In this document: one piece after another, positions 1 to 9,952 of the stretch
Layout: every line of letters starts with the position of its first letter
Numbering within the stretch: the first letter of the stretch is position 1
NCBI RefSeq assembly: GCF_003182485.1
Contig: NZ_QGTX01000001.1
Location: 2,744,001 to 2,808,000, forward strand
Source of the DNA: Geodermatophilus normandii
Lineage (GTDB): Bacteria > Actinomycetota > Actinomycetes > Mycobacteriales > Geodermatophilaceae
Reading direction: 5' to 3'
DNA length: 64,000 nucleotides
The notes under the pieces: generated by a model
Told to the model about the DNA's origin: nothing
Seen by the model: the letters and a program-made list of their open reading frames with translations, nothing else
Databases searched by the model: none
Made by a program: the position numbers and the translations under genes

Positions 1-401
1 TCGCCGGTGACGACGAGCTCGACCATGTCCCCGCCGAGCGCCTGGATGCGGGCGCGCTTCTGGCGGGGCGTCGTCCCGGGGACGAAGACCGCCCCGCGCA
101 CCCCGAGCGCCCGGCACGCGTACGCGACGCCCTGGCCGTGGTTGCCGGCGCTCGCGCAGACGACCCCGGCCGCGCGGGCGGCGTCCTCGAGGCGGCTGAT
201 CGTGTTGTAGGCGCCGCGGACCTTGTACGAGCGGCCGACCTGCAGGTCCTCGCGCTTGAGCCACACGTCGGCGCCGGTGAGGTCGGACAGCCGCTGGTTG
301 CGCTGCAGCGGCGTGCGCTCGGCGACCCCGGCCAGCCGGCCCACGGCGTCCCGCACGTCAGCGGCGAACGAGGTCAGGTCCGGCGTCACGGCGGTGCTCA
401 C
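1..401 (-). CDS. ilvA: Threonine ammonia-lyase, N-terminal part (runs off window)
   Basis: PLP enzyme that deaminates L-threonine to 2-oxobutanoate and ammonia, the entry step to isoleucine. About 133 N-terminal residues are visible. They include the motif SYKVRGAYN with the PLP-binding lysine near residue 60, and SAGNHGQGVA, the substrate/phosphate loop of fold-type II PLP enzymes. The GTG start at 401 is preceded by GGGAGGA at good spacing; an ATG ten bases upstream is out of frame. The gene lies downstream of the helicase gene on the same strand, but a strong hairpin separates them, so it probably has its own promoter. Whether the C-terminal ACT regulatory domain is present cannot be seen. 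A catabolic threonine dehydratase is the alternative. Confidence 0.9.
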   Translation of the reverse strand, partial: MSTAVTPDLTSFAADVRDAVGRLAGVAERTPLQRNQRLSDLTGADVWLKREDLQVGRSYKVRGAYNTISRLEDAARAAGVVCASAGNHGQGVAYACRALGVRGAVFVPGTTPRQKRARIQALGGDMVELVVTG

Positions 402-443
402 GGTGCTCCATCCTCCCTGCCGCCGGAGGTGCTCCCGCGGGCA

Positions 444-480
444 GTCGTGCTCTGCCCCCGACCGGGGGGCAGAGCACGAC
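444..480. terminator. Perfect 16-bp hairpin, member of a repeated element (copy A1)
   Basis: Arms 444-459 and 465-480 pair perfectly around a 5-base loop. The stem contains CGTGCTCTGCCCC, which recurs in the hairpin at 36768-36804. It lies between the helicase stop and the ilvA start, where a terminator is expected. There is no T-run, as is usual in high-GC actinobacteria. Confidence 0.75.
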
Positions 481-499
481 CGAGCGCGGAAGGGGTCGG

Positions 500-3400
500 T
501 CAGGCGGTGAGCCGGCCGTCGTCGGCGACGGTGACGCGGCCGGCGGCGGTGACCCGGGCCAGCGCCTGGGCCAGCAGCGGGGCCAGCGAGGGCGTGCGCC
601 GGCGGTAGCCGAACACCTCGGCGGTGCGCAGGAACAGCTCGTCCTGGGTCAGCGGCCCGCCCGCGCGGCAGAGGGCGACCATCGCGTTGCCGACCTCCGG
701 CACGGGCACCTGCTCCAGCGGGCGGACGGTGCTCGCGGCCTGGCGGCGGTAGGCGGTCCAGGTGTCCCGGTCCAGCGTCTCGGGCCAGACGACCTCGCCG
801 TCGACGAGGCCGTCCGGCAGCAGCGCCAGCAGCGCGTCGCGCCGGGCCTCGCCCACCCGGGTGAGCCCGAAGGCGCCGGCGGCGAGGCGGACCAGGCGGT
901 CGCGGTGCACGGGTCCCTCCGCCCTGAGCCCGGCGGTCAGCACCCGCCTGACCAGGCGGGCGTTGCGCGGGTCGGCGAGGGCGTCGAGGACCTTGCGGTC
1001 ACCGGCGGGCCTGGGCGCCCACGGGCGGAACCGCAGCTCCGCCGCCGGCTCCCCGGGGAGGTCGGGGACGACGGTCAGCGGCACCGGGGTCACCGGCGTC
1101 GTCACCACCGGGGCGTCCACGGGCTGGTGCCGCGGCACCGGCAGCGCGGTGACGGCGGCCGACACCATCGACCGCAGCGTCGGCAGCCCCCGGGGAGCGT
1201 CCGGCTCCTCGACGACGACCGGCTGCTCGACGACGTCCGGCTCCTCGACGACGTCCGGCTCCTCGCCCGGCTCGTCGGCGGGGGGCTCCGGGACGACGGC
1301 GGGGGTGGCGTCCTCGACGGTCGGCGCGGGCGCCGGGGGGGAGGAGACCAGCGCGGGCACGGCGGCCACCGCGGCGGTCAGGCGGTCGAGCACGGCGTCG
1401 CGGTCGCGCAGCCACGAGGGCAGCCACACCCGTTCCACCACCGGCCAGCCGAGCATGCCGGAGAGCACCTCGACGGGGAGCCCGTCGCGGTCGCCGACGG
1501 TGCGCCGCCGCGCCCAGTCCGGACCGTCGAGCAGCACCGCCATCACCGGCGTCGCCGGCTCGTCGGCGCGGGCGACGGACAGGTCGACGCGGAACTCCGA
1601 GAGGCCGACGTCGGTGCGCACGGCCAGCCCCCGGGCGCGCAGCGCCGCGGCGATCTCCTCGCGGTGGCGGTCCGGAACGGTGGAGCGCCGCGCCTCGCGG
1701 GGCAGCGCGTCGGTGCCGAGGGCGGCGAGGTCGAGGTAGGCACGCAGGTGCTTGATGCCCAGCGACGACGTCTGCTCGGCCCGCAGCGCCGACGGGTCGA
1801 AGGAGGAGAAGACGACGACCTGCCTGCGGGCGCGGGTGATCGCCACGTTGAGCCGGCGCTCGCCGCCCACCCGGTTGAGCGGGCCGAAGTTCAGCGGCAG
1901 CACGCCGCGGTCGTCGGCGCTGAAGCCGGTGGAGAACAGCACGACGTCGCGCTCGTCGCCCTGCACGTTCTCGAGGTTCTTGACGAACAGGCCCTCGCCG
2001 TCGGTGCGGTCCAGCGCCTCGGCGAGCCGCTCGTCGCCGGCGTCACGCAGCAGCGACTCGATGTAGGCCCGCTGCTGGGCGTTGAAGGTCACCACGCCGA
2101 TCGAGGGCACCGTCTCCGGGGAGGCGTCGAACCGGCGGCGGACCTCGGCGACGACGGCCTTGGCCTCCAGCGGGTTGGTCCGCAGCAGCCGGCCGGCGCC
2201 GGAGCGGTGGAAGGTGCCCTGCACCCGCACCAGCGAGATGCCGCGGCCGTCGACGTCGGCCGAGGGCCGCCCGTGCGTGGGTGCCGGGAACGACGACAGC
2301 CGGTTCTCGTAGTAGTGCGCGTTGCTGAAGGCGATCAGCGACTCGTCCTGGCTGCGGTAGTGCCACGACAGCCAGTGCCGCGGCACCCGCGCCTGCACGC
2401 ACTCGCTGAGGATCGACTCCTCGTCCTCGACGGCGGTGCCGAGCAGCTCGGCGAGCTCGTCGTCGACGGCGGTGGCCGGCTCGGCGAACGACGTCGGCGG
2501 CATCTGCTCGCTGTCGCCGACCACGACGGCGGCCCGCGCCCGGCCCAGCGCGCCGACGGCGTCGGCCACCCGGATCTGCGAGGCCTCGTCGAAGACGACG
2601 AGGTCGAACTGGCCGGCCTTCGCGGGGAAGAAGCGCGCCACCGAGTCGGGGCTGACCAGCACGCACGGCATGACCGCCGTCACCAGGTCGCCGTACTGGG
2701 CCAGCAGCGCCCGCACGCCCAGGCCCTTGCGGGGGCGGTTCAGCTCGCGCTGCAGCGCGCCGAGCCGGTCCCCGCCGTCCGGGTCGCCGGCGTCCTCGAG
2801 CCGGCGCCCGGCCAGCACCGACGCCGGCAGCGCCGCGGTCAGGTGGCGGCGGACCGCGCGGGACGCGGCGGTGAAGCGGGTGATCGCCCGCCCGTGCGCG
2901 GCCTCGTCGAAGCCGTCCAGGCCGGTGGCGGCGCGCCGCTCGGCGGTGGAGGCGGCGGCCAGGCCGTGCTCGAAGGCGCGCGGGGCGTCCTCGGCGGGCA
3001 GCCGCCCGGAGACCAGCGCGGCGCGGGCGTCGGTCAGGCCGGCGGCGCGCAACGGCTCGAGGGTGTCGAGGAACTCCGCCCAGCGGCGCAGCGAGGTGAG
3101 CCCGCCGTGCTCGACGCCGCGCTCGGGGCGGGTCAGCGCCCAGCGCAGCACCACGCCGTCGTCGCCGCACCAGGCAGCCAGCGCGGCCGGGGTGCTGCGG
3201 CAGACGTGCAGCAGCTCGTCGAGCCCGTCGCGCAGCCGCGCGACCGCCCGCGCGGCACCGGCGTCCGGTCCCGGCCCGGCGACGACGTAGCGGCGCAGCG
3301 CGACGGCGAACTCGCGCGCGCTGTCGACGACGGCGCCGGCGCGGCGCAGCCAGGCGACCTGCCCGTCGAGCAGCGTGGGCTGCAGCAGCGGGTTCCAGTC

Positions 3401-6400
3401 CCCGGGCACCGACAGGCCGGGGATGACCGAGGCGCGGGCGGCCAGGGCGGCGGCGGCGGTCTGCAGCCGCCACAGCGAGGCGGTGAGCTCCGCGACGTCG
3501 CGCAGCCTGACCGTCACCCCGGGGCGCAGCACCGGCGCCAGCTGCGCCCGCACCGCGCGCAGCCCCTGCCGGCGGGCCCACCAGCGGGCGGCCTGCGCGG
3601 TCTGCGCGGCGACGTAGAGATCGGCCAGCGGCAGCGCGAGCGCCTCCGGGGTCGCCAGCTCCAGGCCGGGGTGGACGGTGGCGGCGAAGGCCGCGGCCTC
3701 GCCGAGCACCGTCGTCGTCGCGGTGGTCCAGCGCTCGGTGGGCACCTCGTCGAGGACGTCGAGGCCGACGGCGGGACCGGACAGCAGGTGGGCGAGGTCG
3801 CCGAGGTCGCCGGGGCTGCGCACCTCGCGCAGCGCCCGCGCCAGGTGCTCCTCGGACGGCAGGGCGCGCATCGCGGCGTCGACCTCGGCCGCGGCCGACC
3901 GGGCGGCGGGCAGGTCCACCCGCGCGGTGTCGACGAACGCCCACGGGTGCCGCGGGGAGGGGCGGACCAGGTCGGCGACGTCGGGCAGCAGCGCGAGCGC
4001 GCGGCGCACGTCGGCGAGCGTCTCGGCGGGAGCGGCGGCGGCGAAGGTCTGCGGCACCGGCAGCTGCGGGACGTCGTCGCCGAGGGCGAGCTGCGCGGTC
4101 CGCGCGGAGTAGTAGGACAGGCCCGCGGCGTTGACGGAGTGCAGCCGGTCGGCGTAGCGGGCCAGCGTGCGGCGGGCGGCGCGCAGGTCGTCGCCGTCGG
4201 CGGCCAGGCCCTGCTCGTCGACGGCCACCGCGTGGTCCAGCGCCGCGCGCACCCGGGCGCGCACCTCGGCGGCGCGGGCGCCGCGGTCGTGCAGGTCGAG
4301 GGCGAACGGGCCCATGCCGACCGCCTCGAGCCGCCGGGCGACGACGTCGAGCGCGGCCCGCTTCTCGGCCACGAACAGCACCTTCCTGCCGTCGGCGACC
4401 GCGCGGGTCAGCAGGTTGGTGATGGTCTGCGACTTGCCGGTGCCGGGCGGGCCCTCGAGCACGAAGGTGCGGCCGGCGACGCCCTCGGCCACGGCACGCA
4501 GCTGCGAGGCGTCGGCCGGGACGGGGCAGCGGGCGGCCAGCTCGTCGAGGTCGACGTCGGCGGCTGCGGCGGGCACCGGGTCGGCGAAGGCCTCGGTGGG
4601 GGCGTGCACGAGGTGGGACACCAGCGGGTTGGCGGTGAGCTCGGCCCAGTGCTCGTCGAGGTCGCGCCACAGCCGGTACTTGGCGAACTGCAGGACGGCG
4701 AGGTCGGCGGTGGCCTCGACGCGGAAGGGCAGCCCGGCGTCGGCGAGGGCCTGGCGGACCGCGGTGAGCGCGGTGTCGACGTCGGTGCTCTCGCCGTCCA
4801 GCCCGGGCACGGTCAGCCCGTGCACCTGGCGCAGCTTCTCCAGCAGGCACCAGTTGGGGCTGACGGCGGCGGCGTCGTCGGCGGTCAGGCGGTAGGCGCC
4901 GGTGCGGCCGGCGGGGGAGAGGACGACGGGGAGCAGCACCAGCGGCGAGCGCAGCGGCCGGCCGTCGAGCTCCCAGGCGAGGCTGCCGATCGCCACGTAC
5001 AGGTTGTTGGCGCCGGTCTCCTCGCGGACGGTGCGCGCGCGGTGCGCCAGGCCGCGCAGGCGCGGGAGGTAGCCGCCCTCGCTGACGTCGGCGTGCACCG
5101 CCCGGCGGTCGACCAGCGTCTCGCCCAGCAGCCCGACCGGCAGCTCGCGGGCCGACCGCAGCCCGCGCTCGACCTGGACGGCCGCCAGCCGGTCGCCGGG
5201 CAGCAGGGTGACCGCGACGTCGCCGGTGAGCAGGTCTGCGAGCGAGGCGAGGTAGGCGTCGGGGACGACCAGCGGCAGGCCGGCGCCCTCGGTGTAGTTG
5301 ATCAGCCGGTTGCGCAGGCTCAGGTCGAGCAGGCTGTTCTTCCACTGCTGCACGCGCGGCGGCACACCGGGGCGGCTGCCGGGGACGGGGCGGCGTGCCG
5401 GCCGGACGGGCGGGCGGCGGGGTCGGAGTCGGTGGGGCGGTACTCGACGACCTGCACCGAGCCGTCCGGCCCGCGGGTGCGCGCGGGCAGCGGCAGGATG
5501 CCGTCGCGCCGGGCGCGGTGGACGTCGGTCACGCCGACCACCCGCTCCAGCGCGCCGGGCAACCAGGCGTCGTAGGCGGCGCGGTGCAGCCGCTCGGCGT
5601 CGGGCTCCTCGGCCGCCCTGCTGGTGAGCAGCGTCGTCTCCACCAGCCGCACCAGGCCGAGGTCGACGAGGTTGACCAGCGGCGCGACGTCGGTGGTGGC
5701 CGCGCTCTCCGCGCCGCGCTCCTCGCGCCAGTAGCCGAGGAACGCGTGGCCGTCGGCCACCCACAGCAGCGGGCGGACGCCGGCGGCCTCGAGCGCGGCG
5801 GCCAGCACGACGACGGTGTCCAGGCAGGTGCCCACCCGGCCGTCGAGGACGTCGCCGGGGGTGCGGACCTTCTGACCGATGTCGGCCCAGCTGGCCGGGG
5901 GCTCGCTGTAGCGGATGCCGCGGGCCCGCATCGCCGCGGCGATCGCGGCGACGATCTCGTCGACCCGCTCGGGACCGGCCTGGTAGCCCTGCACCGACGG
6001 GTCGTCGGTCCGCTCCTCGAGCAGCGCGGCGGCCTCCGCCAGCAGCGCGGTCACCGCCGGGTGGTTGGGCAGGACGTGCGCGGCGAGCATCTCCAGCGCC
6101 AGCGGCACCGGGGTGGCCAGCCACTGGCCGGCGGCGAGCACCTGCACCGGGAGGGCGGTGCCGGCCACGTCCACGCCGTCGACGGCGACGTCGATCTCGA
6201 TCGAGCCGGGCCGCTGCTCCTCGATCTGCAGCATCGCGGCGGGGTCCATGACCAGGCCGACGTCGCTGAGCACCGTGGTCGCGCCGGCGTCGAGGTCGAC
6301 CAGCAGCTCGACCGGGCTGCCGATGGGACCCTCGGCGTCCTGCACCCCGAGGCGCACGGAGGCACCGCGGACGGCCGCGCCGTGGTTGGTGAACGCCAGC

Positions 6401-6525
6401 CGCGACACGACGGGCACGCGGTTGTGCGCGAGGGCGTAGGAGAGCACCGGCGTGCTGGTGGCCGAGATCGCCACGGCCGCCCGGACACCGTCGTGCGGAA
6501 GCGGGCGGACGTCCGTGGTGCTCAT
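500..6525 (-). CDS. DUF4011 / SF1 helicase / Vsr-like nuclease / DUF3320 protein (frame broken near 5385)
   Basis: Very large cytoplasmic protein, about 2,008 residues once one frame break is repaired. Order of parts: a transglutaminase-like segment (GTCLD near residue 235, GHAFLGYW near 260); a DUF4011 start QQWKNSLLDLSLRNRLIN; Walker A GPPGTGKSQT near 690; Walker B-like VVFDEASQ near 1310; an SF1 motif VI-like RRLNVAITRARRQ near 1560; an MTES_1575/Vsr-like endonuclease segment near 1610-1720; and a C-terminal DUF3320-like end. The start ATG 6525 gives MSTTDVRPLPHD. From about 5350 to 5420 the reading frame must shift by one base (CCCC read as CCCCC), and both flanks are clearly coding, so an assembly error or a recent mutation is likely. 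From memory, the same domain order was reported as the single-gene antiphage system Hhe; many actinobacteria also carry such genes outside defence islands, and no other defence gene is adjacent here. Confidence 0.82.
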
Positions 6526-6668
6526 GCCGTCCTGTCTACCGGTCCGGACGGACCGGTCCGGTCATCCGCGTGGAGCGTCTGGGGCGGGTGTGACGGGAGC
6601 GCCGAGACGTTGCCGGGCGGGTCCGCGGCGGCGGGTCGCCGGCCGATGCGGTGCGTACGTTCGGCCCG

Positions 6669-7168
6669 GTGCGCACCGCGACCGAGCCGCCGTCCGACGT
6701 CCCCGACGGCGACCTGGACACGGAGCGGATGCCCCTCCGCTCGCGGCACCGGGCCGCGCGCCCGGGGCCCGCCGGCGCCTGTGGGTCCTGGGAGCGCTGG
6801 TGCTGCTGGCGGCCGTCGGCGGCCTGGCGGTGCTGGTCGCGCCGGCGGTGCGGGGTCCCGTCGGAGGTGCCGCGCCGGCCCTCCCGCCGGCGGCCGGGGC
6901 GCCCGACCCGGTGGCGCGGCCGGCGTCCCCGCACCCGGCCACGTCGGCCGCGCCGTCGTCGCCGGCACCGGTCCCCGCCGAGCCCGAGCCGGTGGCCGAG
7001 GTGCCGGTCGTCGTCCCCCCGGCGGGCCCGGTCCCGACGACCCGGCCGGCTCCCTCGCCCGCGGCCGCGCCGACCCCCGCGGCGCCCGAGCCTCCCGTGG
7101 CGTGTGGCGAGCGGCCCGGCCGCGGGCACGGGCGCGGGCACGGCGACCGGGAGCCGCGCTGCCCGTGA
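6669..7168 (+). CDS. Small membrane protein with Pro/Ala-rich extracellular tail (apparent frameshift near 6775)
   Basis: No recognised family. The N-terminus (VRTATEPPSDVPDGD) is hydrophilic. It is followed by a transmembrane helix (LWVLGALVLLAAVGGLAVLV) and a long Pro/Ala/Val-rich tail ending in His/Gly/Arg-rich sequence. The two halves lie in different frames: one base seems lost in GCCGGCGCC around 6770-6782, and restoring it gives one continuous protein of about 166 residues. GTG 6669 was chosen because TACGTT at 6656-6661 sits 7 bases upstream, the leaderless pattern seen elsewhere in this window; GTG 6651 is the alternative. Divergent from the helicase gene. Probable single-pass surface or secreted protein of unknown role. 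Confidence 0.5.
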
Positions 7169-7180
7169 CAGGCTGACCCG

Positions 7181-7645
7181 GTGCCGAGACGGAGCGCGGG
7201 GGTGCTGCTGTACCGGCGCGGCCCCGGCGGCGGGCTGGAGGTCCTGCTCGGACACATGGGCGGGCCGTTCTGGGCCCGCAGGGACGACGGCGCCTGGTCG
7301 GTCCCGAAGGGCGAGTACGGCGACGGCGAGGAGCCGCTCGCGGTCGCGCGGCGGGAGTTCGAGGAGGAGCTGGGCAGTCCCGTGCCGGCGTCCGACCTGG
7401 TCCCGCTCGGCGAGCTGCGGGCCGGGGCCAAGGTGCTCACCGTGTGGGCCGCCGAGGGCGACCTCGACGCGGCCGCCACCGTGAGCAACACCTTCTCGCT
7501 CGAGTGGCCGCCGCGGTCCGGGCGGGTCCAGGAGTTCCCCGAGATCGACCGCGCCGCCTGGCTCGGCGTCGACGAGGCGCGCAGCAAGCTGGTGGAGGGC
7601 CAGGTCCCGTTCCTCGACCGGCTCCTGGCGCTCCTCGGCGCCTGA
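7181..7645 (+). CDS. NUDIX hydrolase
   Basis: 154-residue protein with a NUDIX box in residues of about 45-70 (GDGEEPLAVARREFEEELG), the metal-binding Glu cluster being REFEEE. Such enzymes cleave nucleoside diphosphates linked to another moiety. The sequence start SAGVLLYRRGPGGGLEVLLGHMGGPFW resembles the bis(5'-nucleosyl)-tetraphosphatase-like actinobacterial NUDIX proteins, but the substrate cannot be assigned. GTG 7181 follows CAGGCT by six bases, suggesting a leaderless start. It ends at a strong hairpin. Confidence 0.88.
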   Translation: MPRRSAGVLLYRRGPGGGLEVLLGHMGGPFWARRDDGAWSVPKGEYGDGEEPLAVARREFEEELGSPVPASDLVPLGELRAGAKVLTVWAAEGDLDAAATVSNTFSLEWPPRSGRVQEFPEIDRAAWLGVDEARSKLVEGQVPFLDRLLALLGA

Positions 7646-7656
7646 CCCGCACCCGT

Positions 7657-7705
7657 CGTCGACCTGCTGCTGCCTCGGCGGTCCGGAGACGACAGCAGGT
7701 CGACG
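7657..7705 (+). terminator. Hairpin terminator after the NUDIX gene
   Basis: Arms CGTCGACCTGCTG (7657-7669) and CAGCAGGTCGACG (7693-7705) are perfectly complementary, 13 bp, with a 23-base loop. It sits 12 bases after the NUDIX stop. Confidence 0.7.
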
Positions 7706-7838
7706 TCCGGCGCCCGTACGGCGGGCAGGGGAACGCGGTGGGTCGATCGCGTGACGTCTCGTCCCACCGGCGCGCTGCACCTCGCGCCGCGTCCGCGCGG
7801 GTGTCACCCTCGGCGGCCACCGACCCCGGGAGGTCCCC

Positions 7839-7967
7839 GTGAGCACCGCCCACCGCTGTTCCGCCGAGTCCTGCGCCTGCGCGCCGTCGTCCCGCCCGGT
7901 GGCGAGGACCGTGGTGCGCCGCCGTCCGCGGTGGTCCGCCGGGCCGGCGCAGGTGACGGATCGCTGA
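7839..7967 (+). CDS. Possible 42-residue Cys-containing peptide
   Basis: Short reading frame beginning VSTAHRCSAESCACAP, with three cysteines in the first third and an Arg-rich remainder. GTG 7839 has GGGAGG five bases upstream, which is the main reason to list it. It lies about 100 bases before another small Cys protein gene. Cys-rich leader peptides that sense cysteine supply are known in actinobacteria, but no attenuator was demonstrated here. It may equally be non-coding leader sequence. Confidence 0.3.
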   Translation: MSTAHRCSAESCACAPSSRPVARTVVRRRPRWSAGPAQVTDR

Positions 7968-8066
7968 CGAGACGTCACACCCGTCCCACCCGCGACCGCG
8001 ACGTCGCAGGTGGGTGGCAGGGTCTGCCTCCCGAGTCCTGACGGACTCCCGAGCGAGGAGACCCGC

Positions 8067-8210
8067 GTGCTGTGTGAGACCTGCGCCGCCGAGACCCACC
8101 CGGGCCCGGTGTGCGCCCGCTGCGCCACGCTGGCGCAGCTGACCCAGCCGGTGCTGCGGCTGGAGACCCGCCGCCGGCCGCCGGTGCCCCCGGCGGCTCC
8201 GCGGGGCTGA
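8067..8210 (+). CDS. 47-residue zinc-ribbon-like small protein
   Basis: Sequence begins VLCETCAAETHPGPVCARC, with two CxxC pairs 9 residues apart, a compact zinc-binding knuckle. The tail is Arg/Pro-rich. GTG 8067 has GAGGAG eight bases upstream. Function unknown; it could be a small nucleic-acid or protein-binding module. No close family was recognised. The interval 7713-7838 before the two small frames shows nothing further. Confidence 0.5.
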   Translation: MLCETCAAETHPGPVCARCATLAQLTQPVLRLETRRRPPVPPAAPRG

Positions 8211-8279
8211 GTCCGGCGCCGTGCCGACCCGTCGGGACGTCGACGGGTCGACGGGCCGACACGGCGTGACCGACCTCAC

Positions 8280-8308
8280 TGCTAGCAATCCGCTTGCAGG
8301 AGTTAGCA
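8280..8308. promoter_or_regulatory. Imperfect inverted repeat upstream of the ferritin-like gene
   Basis: TGCTA at 8280-8284 and TAGCA at 8304-8308 form the outer arms of an interrupted dyad about 60 bases before the GTG at 8371. It is unusually A/T-rich for this window. The arms and GAGTTAGCA weakly recall HrcA-type CIRCE half-sites. Candidate operator or promoter element; the binding protein is not known. Confidence 0.35.
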
Positions 8309-8370
8309 GCGGCACCGGGCGGGGCATCCAGAGGACGTCAGGTCATCCCCGATCCCTGGAGTCCCCCATC

Positions 8371-9348
8371 GTGACCGACACCACCCACGCCAAGATCGTC
8401 AACCAGCTCCGCGCGCTCGTGCTGCTCACCCAGACCGAGGAGCAGATCGCCCGCACGCGCGTCTCCCAGGCCCGGACCGACGCGGTCCGCCGGGAGCTGA
8501 CGCAGAACGCCGACAACGCCATGGAGCGCACGCGCCTCATCACCGCCGAGCTCCGCGAGCTCGGTGGGGTGCCCGACGTCGTCACCCCGGCGATCGGCCG
8601 GCTCTCCGCCGTGCTCAAGGCCACCTTCGAGCAGGCCGAGCCGATCGAGGAGGCCCTCCTGCAGGACCTCACGCTCGAGCACCAGCTGCTCGACCGCGCC
8701 ACCTACCTGAAGGTGCTGGGCCAGCGGGCCGGGCTGGCCAAGGTCGAGCGCCTCGCCGAGGGCCTCATCCGGGCGCACGAGGCCACCGTCGAGTGGCTGA
8801 CCGTCGTCCTGGCCGAGGAGGCGCTGGGCGGCCCCGCCGCGCTGCAGCCCACCCCGTTCCAGACGGTCGCCGGTGTGGCCGCGCGTGCCGCCAACGCCCC
8901 GTACCGCTTCGTCGCCAACCGGGTGAACGAGGCGCTGGACACCGCCCAGCAGCGGCGCCAGCGGGTCGGCGAGGAGATCGGCCAGGTCGCCGACCGCGCC
9001 GGCACCCTCACCGACGCCGTCCGCGAGACCCTGACGGTCGGCCGCAGCGCCGCCCTCCGCCGGGCCGAGCGCATCGCCCGCCGCGAGGGCAACCGCGAGG
9101 CCGCGAACACCGCCAAGGCCGCCCGCGAGGAGCTCGGCGACGTCTCCGCCGACGAGCTGCCCATCAAGGGCTTCGACTCCCTGTCGACGTCGGACGCCGC
9201 CAAGGCCGCCAAGGCGCTGCGCGACCCGCACGACATCCGCGTGGTCATCCGCTACGAGGAGACCCACAAGAACCGGGCGAGCGTCATCAGCGCCGCCCAG
9301 GTCGCCCTCGCCGAGGTCGCCAAGGAGGCCGTGGGCGTCGACAAGTGA
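8371..9348 (+). CDS. Ferritin-like helical protein
   Basis: 325-residue soluble, strongly helical protein starting VTDTTHAKIVNQLRALVLLTQTEEQIARTR. The N-terminal two thirds (a Glu/His/Arg-rich four-helix pattern with repeated heptads) resembles the actinobacterial ferritin-like domain proteins of unknown substrate; the C-terminal third is Lys/Arg/Ala-rich and probably binds acidic partners. The classic ferritin ExxH pairs are not obvious, so diiron chemistry is not claimed. The GTG start has only weak ribosome-binding sequence. Single-gene unit between an inverted repeat and a strong terminator, compatible with high-level stress expression. Confidence 0.6.
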   Translation: MTDTTHAKIVNQLRALVLLTQTEEQIARTRVSQARTDAVRRELTQNADNAMERTRLITAELRELGGVPDVVTPAIGRLSAVLKATFEQAEPIEEALLQDLTLEHQLLDRATYLKVLGQRAGLAKVERLAEGLIRAHEATVEWLTVVLAEEALGGPAALQPTPFQTVAGVAARAANAPYRFVANRVNEALDTAQQRRQRVGEEIGQVADRAGTLTDAVRETLTVGRSAALRRAERIARREGNREAANTAKAAREELGDVSADELPIKGFDSLSTSDAAKAAKALRDPHDIRVVIRYEETHKNRASVISAAQVALAEVAKEAVGVDK

Positions 9349-9361
9349 CGTCTGCACTCTC

Positions 9362-9398
9362 CGGAGGGCCCGCACCCACCCTGGGTGCGGGCCCTCCG
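9362..9398 (+). terminator. GC-rich hairpin terminator
   Basis: CGGAGGGCCCGCACCC pairs with GGGTGCGGGCCCTCCG (16 bp) around a short loop, 14 bases after the ferritin-like gene stop. Confidence 0.8.
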
Positions 9399-9461
9399 CA
9401 TGCCGGGGAGATCACGCCGCGACGGGTCGCCGCCGTCTCGTCCCTCGGGGATGGTGGAGGC

Positions 9462-9887
9462 ATGCAGATCACTCCGCAGGCCCTGGAGCAGGAGTTCTCC
9501 CTCCAGACGGCCGCCACCCGCCTGGACTTCCTGAGCCGGCGGGACTCCGGGGCGACGACCCTCAACACCGTCGCCGACCGCGACGACGACGACTGGAGCT
9601 CGCTGCTGCAGGACAGCACGTCCCTCGACGTGCCGGAGTCCCTCGAGCTGCTCGCGCTGGGCGAGGTCATCTCCCGCAAGGCCCACGACAGCCAGCTGGT
9701 CGGCTTCCGCGCCGCCCTGCGCGGCGGGGCGACCTGGGAGCAGATCGCCGCCGCGCTCGACGTGACGCCGGACGAGGCCTGGGCGGCCTTCCACCGCTCC
9801 ATCGAGCGGCAGGAGCGGACCGCCGCCCTCGCGCCCGACGAGGCGGCCTCCGCCCGCGAGCTGGCCGGCGCCCGTCCCGGCGCCTGA
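9462..9887 (+). CDS. Small helix-turn-helix-like hypothetical protein
   Basis: 141-residue protein beginning MQITPQALEQEFSLQTAATRLDFLSRRDSG. The stretch LRGGATWEQIAAALDVTPDEAWAAF (about 88-112) looks like a sigma70 region 4 / HTH fold, as found in several actinobacterial DNA-binding hypotheticals. No catalytic motif. ATG 9462 has GGTGGAGG directly upstream. Monocistronic, convergent with the DUF427 gene across a palindromic repeat. Possible small transcription factor; the target is unknown. Confidence 0.55.
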   Translation: MQITPQALEQEFSLQTAATRLDFLSRRDSGATTLNTVADRDDDDWSSLLQDSTSLDVPESLELLALGEVISRKAHDSQLVGFRAALRGGATWEQIAAALDVTPDEAWAAFHRSIERQERTAALAPDEAASARELAGARPGA

Positions 9888-9893
9888 GCGAGG

Positions 9894-9947
9894 CCCCCTG
9901 CAGGGTCCCGCGACTCGCGAGCTCGCGGCGGGACCCTGCAAGGGGGG
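9894..9947. repeat. Dispersed palindromic repeat, copy B1 (bidirectional terminator position)
   Basis: Long hairpin whose arms are CCCCCTGCAGGGTCCCGC and GCGGGACCCTGCAAGGGGG, with CGCGAGCTCG in the loop. It lies between two convergent genes. The right half is nearly identical to the reverse complement of the copy at 53497-53554. Confidence 0.75.
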
Positions 9948-9952
9948 CGTCG

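Noticed and set aside
5350-5420. Programmed -1 frameshift in the helicase gene
   Set aside because: No canonical slippery heptamer with downstream structure was seen, and six further breaks of the same minus-one G/C type in the window make sequence error the simpler explanation.
905-5575. Long plus-strand open frame antisense to the helicase gene
   Set aside because: It lacks any recognisable domain, is His/Arg/Gly-rich as expected for an antisense shadow in very high GC DNA, and the minus strand has clear helicase motifs.
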